Assembly: GCA_965178125.1 (NCBI GenBank)
Contig: OZ237750.1
Span: forward strand, 124,001 to 188,000
Reading direction: 5' to 3'
Length of the DNA: 64,000 nt
DNA from: Bilabrum cf. latius
Lineage: Eukaryota; Bigyra: Bicosoecida; Bigyra; Bicosoecida
Numbering within the stretch: position 1 is the first letter of the stretch; every line of letters begins with the position of its first letter. A program made the position numbers and the translations under genes. Positions 60,400 to 64,000 of the stretch are shown here, one piece after another. Below the pieces are notes generated by a model. The model was not told the origin of the DNA. It ran no database searches and saw nothing but the letters and a program-made list of their open reading frames with translations.

Positions 60400-60598
60400 G
60401 CGCCGTGCCTTAGAGCGTGAGTCGCGACGGAGCGACGCTGGCTGACTGGTTAGTGTGTGCTCTTGCAAACAATAATGAGAATTCCATGAATTCAACACGC
60501 CGCTTAGCTATGGACGATGCCAAAATATTGTGACAGGACTAAACCTATCGTTATCAGTGACTATCCCCGGTCACACGTAGATCTTGAATCAGAGGGCA
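60400..60598. other. Tubulin 3' flank / ubiquitin-like promoter
   Basis: 199 bp, AT-rich, between two plus-strand genes. No terminator-like hairpin is obvious. Confidence 0.4.
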
Positions 60599-60841
60599 AT
60601 GGAGTTCTACATCAAAACTCTGACCGGTAAGACTATCGTTGTGTACCTGAGTTCTGATGATACCGTCTTGATGATGAAGCAGGCGATTGAAGAGCTGGAA
60701 GGGGTCCCGGTAGAACAGCAGCGCCTGATCTTTGCTGGAAAGCAGCTCGAGGACGACAAGAAGCTAAATGACTATAACGTGCAAAAGAGCTCTACATTGC
60801 ACCTCGTTCTACGCCTGCCTGTGTCTGATACGTCAACATGA
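60599..60841 (+). CDS. Ubiquitin-like protein lacking the C-terminal Gly-Gly
   Basis: 80 residues, ATG 60599 to TGA 60839. It aligns end to end with ubiquitin without gaps: [54 protein letters not shown]. Conserved are Lys6, Lys11, Lys27, Lys48 and Lys63, the hydrophobic patch Leu8/Ile44/Val70, and Arg42 and Arg72. Lys29 and Lys33 are Ala and Leu. After Leu73 the usual Arg-Gly-Gly is replaced by PVSDTST, so no conjugation-competent tail exists. It may act as a non-conjugated ubiquitin-fold binder or decoy, or be a decaying copy. The intact frame and conservative changes argue against simple decay. Single exon. Confidence 0.85.
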   Translation: MEFYIKTLTGKTIVVYLSSDDTVLMMKQAIEELEGVPVEQQRLIFAGKQLEDDKKLNDYNVQKSSTLHLVLRLPVSDTST

Positions 60842-61085
60842 TTAGTTGAGAATTTGACGTGAACGAGGGATTTATCAACTTAGATCGGCGCCAGTCATTA
60901 ATTGACAAGTCAAACAATGTGGTATATACATCAAAGCACGAGCTAGTCGGTACGCTGCATGAGGAGACGAGCGGTTCTCAATGTCGTTCTCGTGGTGTCC
61001 ATGGTGGCTTGGATGGATCGCTGATCGGTACTTTTGCATTAGCTGGCGGGAATCGCACCGGTCCGTTGCTTCAGCACAACCTAAG
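60842..61085. other. Convergent intergenic gap
   Basis: 244 bp between the ubiquitin-like gene and the 3' end of CAF-1 p60. Nothing else recognised. Confidence 0.4.
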
Positions 61086-63946
61086 TCACTGCGGCTTGAG
61101 CATCGTAGGCGCAAGCCGCCGCTTCTTCTTCTTGGGCCCAGCCTTTGCCGGGATTGGCTTCGGCTTCGGAGGTGGCATGGTCGCTGCAGACGCCTCTGCG
61201 GCCTTGGCAGTGCCACCAGCCTCTGCCACGTGCTTCTGGATTGCCCCAGAGGCTGCCGCTACAGCACCTGACGATCCGGATGATGAAGAGGCCGAAGAGG
61301 CTGGCACGCCCGAGCCCGAGGCGCTGTCCATGGCCGCATTCAGCGATGCCACGGCCTATGCAGCCCCCGAGGCGCTCACAGTACTATGGGTGCTGGCAGC
61401 AGCAGACTCAGCCGCACCACATCCTCCACCACCACCTCCCGTTTCCTCCGCGGGCCGCTCCCTCTTCTGACCCGCAATCGCGCCCGGGGATCCCTTGGAT
61501 TTGGAGCCCGATGATTTCGCCTTTGCTTTCGCCTTGGCCTTGGCCGCCTTGCTCCGCCTCTCCCGCTCCGCCCTCTCCTCCTGCCTCGCCCTCTAGCTCT
61601 CCACCCTAAGCACGCGAGACAGCGGGCCCGGCAGGTCCGACACCTCGAGAGGTGCCCCCAGCGTGAGCTGCAGCGGCCCGGCATCGGCGCCGCGCGATCC
61701 AAGTTCCGCAAGCAGGCACAGGGTGACGTATCCATCCACGCTGGCGACCGCCAGCAGTCCACCGTCGGGCGCCCACGCAATGTCGCAAATCGTGTCGAGG
61801 TGGGTGCCGGCGATCCGGGCCACGGGTGAGGCTCTGTCGCTGACCCACACCTGCACCTCGGAGGCGGTTGCAACCGCCCAGGCCATCCGGTACGGCAGCG
61901 AAAAAGGAAGGCCGTCCCGCGTGCCGAAGCCGGGATCGGACCCGGGACTCGATCCGTCTGAATCGGCCGCCTTGAGGAGCGCGGGGCAGCACCGCACGAC
62001 CACAGCGGCAGAGGCGCTCCCCACGGGCAGCAGAACCGACGGGTCCTGCGACCCCGATTGCGGAACCGATTGCGCGGCGCCGGTGGCCGGCAGGAGGCTC
62101 CGTCGGTTGTAGACTGCAACCCCATACCTGTGCTGCTCCACGGGTGGAAGCGCGGGGCCCGACCCATCCATTTCTTTGGAAGCATTGCCCTTGCCCTTAT
62201 CCTTGCCCTCTCCCCCTGATGATGCCCCTGATGCTGCCGCCTGCTCCTGCCCTGTGGACCCGGAGCCCGAAGCAGCCGCGGCGGCAGATGCACCGGACAG
62301 CTCAGCCGCCGGGCACAGGAGGAGGGATGCGTCAGGGGAGAAGGACAGCCGCCGCACGAAGGAGCGGAGGGTGTCGTCGCAGAACAAACGGCGGGTAGCG
62401 GCTGGCTGCGACGATGATGAGGCTGATGATGATGAGGCTGATGATGACGATGGCCTGGTGCCCCCTGCTGGTGCGCCCCCGTGCGCCGCACCCGCGCCAA
62501 CCCCGATGGTGGACAGGCTGGCGATCTCACGCAGGATCCCCCGTCCCGAGTTGCCGGCCTCCGCGGCGCCTGCGGAACCATCCGGAGCCAAAAGTCGGCG
62601 GGAGGCCGCGGCAGCCGTGGCGGCGTGACTCGCCGCGGAGCTCGCGGGGGTATTCCCCCGGGTGGCACCCCCCGCGTAGGGGTCATTCACCTGGTACACC
62701 TTGACGGATCGATCGGCCCCCGCAGTGGCCAGCTGCCCCCCGCACGCCGAGAAGGTGACCCCCTGAAAGAACCCGCGGGACTCCCCGTGGCCCAGTTCCT
62801 TGATGAGGCCGTTGAGGGGCTGCTTCGGCTGCCGCCCCGGCTTGCGCGGCGCCTGGGCGGCCTGCCCCTGGCTCGCATCGAAAAGTGCACGCAACCCCTC
62901 TGCAGCTTTCGCGTCCGACGGAAGCTCTGCGGAACCCGGCGGCGCCGCGCGCACGAGCGCCTCAGCTGAGGTGGTTCCGGGTTGGGGCAGCGGAACCGGC
63001 CCCCAAACCGTTGCGCGGCGGTCGAGGCCGCACGCGGCGAGCAGGATGTGCTGGCTGGGCAGCGGGGGCACAGAGGAGATAGCTGAAGACGAAGAGGGTG
63101 CCGACGACCCCGCCCCCGCACTAGCGGCAGCCGCAGCCGCCGCGGCTGCAGCTGTCGCTTGCTAACCCGACCCTGACTAGTGCGCACCGCCCTCGTGTTC
63201 CCTGGTGCTCCGGATGGGCCCCCAGGCCAGGTCCACGAGCTCGTGACCCAGGGCTGCGGAACCTCCCCGGGCGCCGCGCACTCCCCCCACCCGGGGGCCC
63301 GCGGGCGCCTCTGGCTGCAGCCTCATGGTCAGGAGGCTCTCTGTGCCCTGCACGAACCTCCACCCGAAAGAATGGCCTCCGCCCCCGAGCCAGCCCAGCG
63401 CACCAGCCTAGCCGGCCTCTGACGATTTCTGCGCCTGGGCTGCCGAGGCGGCCGCGGCTCGCTCTCGCTGCTCGAGGGCGCGTCCCGGAGCGAGCACGCA
63501 CACGAAGCCGTCGTCGCCGGCAGAGGCGAGGTACCGGCCACATGGGCTCCACCTGCGAGAGCAACAACACATGCAGGCAAGAGGGTTGCGATTTGTTGTT
63601 GGTTGTGGTAGTCTTCGTGCAGCGAAGGTCGTGTCAGGTGGGCTCACCTGACTGCGTTGATTGCTGGCGGCCGTTGCCCCAATGTCAAATGAACTTTGCT
63701 AAGCTCGCAATGAAACCGAAGTCTGAGTGGAAACTGCTCTGGAGTCGCTGTCTTGAACGTGCCATCGGTCAATCTGGCGGCTGCCGCGCTATCCGTCGCC
63801 TCAGATTCTGCCTTCGTGGTACTGGCTACTCTCCACAGCAATATGCTGCTGTTGTCGCCGACCGTCGCTAACAATGGTATCCTAGGGTGAAAATCGAGGC
63901 CTCTGATAGGACCATTCGCTGCGTGAAATTGGTAAAACAAGCTCAT
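61086..63946 (-). CDS. Chromatin assembly factor 1, p60 subunit (CHAF1B/Cac2-like WD protein)
   Basis: Two exons, complement(61086..63552, 63648..63946), 921 residues, stop TGA. The intron is 95 bp (GTGAGC...CTCTCGCAG), phase 2, joining INAVR to WSPCGRYLASAGDDGFVCVL (compare VNVVRFSPTGEILASGGDD). Other matches to human CHAF1B: IRGLDFHPRIPLLATVGDNS, RRLFCDDTLRSFVRRLSFSP then DASLLLCPA, and SLPYRMAWAVATASEVQVWV with ICDIAWAPDGGLLAVASVDG. CAF-1 deposits H3-H4 on replicated DNA with PCNA. Sense TAG at 63408, 63177, 63162, 61593 and 61356. It is longer than usual (~560) through Ala/Ser/Gly inserts and a tail rich in Lys/Ala ending PKKKKRRLAPTMLKPQ, a nuclear localisation signal. Confidence 0.92.
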
Positions 63947-64000
63947 CGGAACACGGATTGCACCGATCTATCGTTGAGTAGATGAATCCTTGTAGACTGT

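Overview
The window is nuclear DNA of a GC-rich, intron-poor eukaryote, most likely a flagellated free-living protist. Evidence: GT-AG introns of roughly 70-290 bp, an alpha-tubulin, a CAF-1 WD-repeat subunit, a CTR9/PAF1-complex TPR protein, an outer-dynein-arm docking coiled-coil protein (ODAD3/CCDC151 type), ankyrin proteins and a hAT transposon. I cannot name the species.

The key to reading it is the genetic code. Nearly every gene contains in-frame TAG codons, about 90 in total, while all 18 credible genes end in TGA (14) or TAA (4) and none in TAG. TAG often sits next to CAG/CAA or at hydrophilic positions, so it is read here as glutamine (as in NCBI table 15). Under the standard code the genes break into short open frames; with TAG as Gln they join into a few long genes. 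All models below use this reading.

Layout. 0.15-4.2 kb (-): two tandem ankyrin-repeat paralogues with nearly identical 3' ends. 4.4-7.1 kb (-): ODAD3-like gene, head-to-head with CTR9 (+, 7.2-12.2 kb). 12.2-16.0 kb (-): two tandem paralogues of an unknown family. 16.1-20.9 kb (-): a 1549-residue low-complexity protein. 21.2-22.9 kb (-): an unknown acidic-tailed protein, divergent from a small membrane protein (+, 23.2-24.1 kb). 24.7-26.7 kb (+): a secreted GH79 (heparanase-like) enzyme. 27.1-33.2 kb (-): a 2039-residue single-exon protein with 22 near-identical TPRs and a C-terminal membrane segment.

33.6-37.5 kb is non-coding repeat DNA: identical 166-bp direct repeats enclose an 85-bp and a 160-bp tandem array. 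It abuts a hAT transposase (+, 37.6-40.8 kb) that itself contains about ten sense TAGs. Next is a 5'-truncated, frameshifted GH94-like fragment (41.2-42.5 kb). 43.2-48.9 kb (+): a 1889-residue EGF-repeat type I membrane protein. 49.4-53.0 kb (+): an EF-hand protein. 53.5-58.0 kb (-): a possible EDC4/Ge-1-like protein. 58.6-60.4 kb (+): alpha-tubulin whose start codon is split by an intron. 60.6 kb (+): a ubiquitin-like protein without the C-terminal Gly-Gly. 61.1-63.9 kb (-): CAF-1 p60.

The genes do not form one pathway. CTR9, CAF-1 and perhaps the EDC4-like protein are core chromatin/mRNA machinery; ODAD3 and tubulin are cytoskeletal and ciliary; GH79 and the EGF protein are secretory. The accessory parts are the recently amplified repeats and the transposon.
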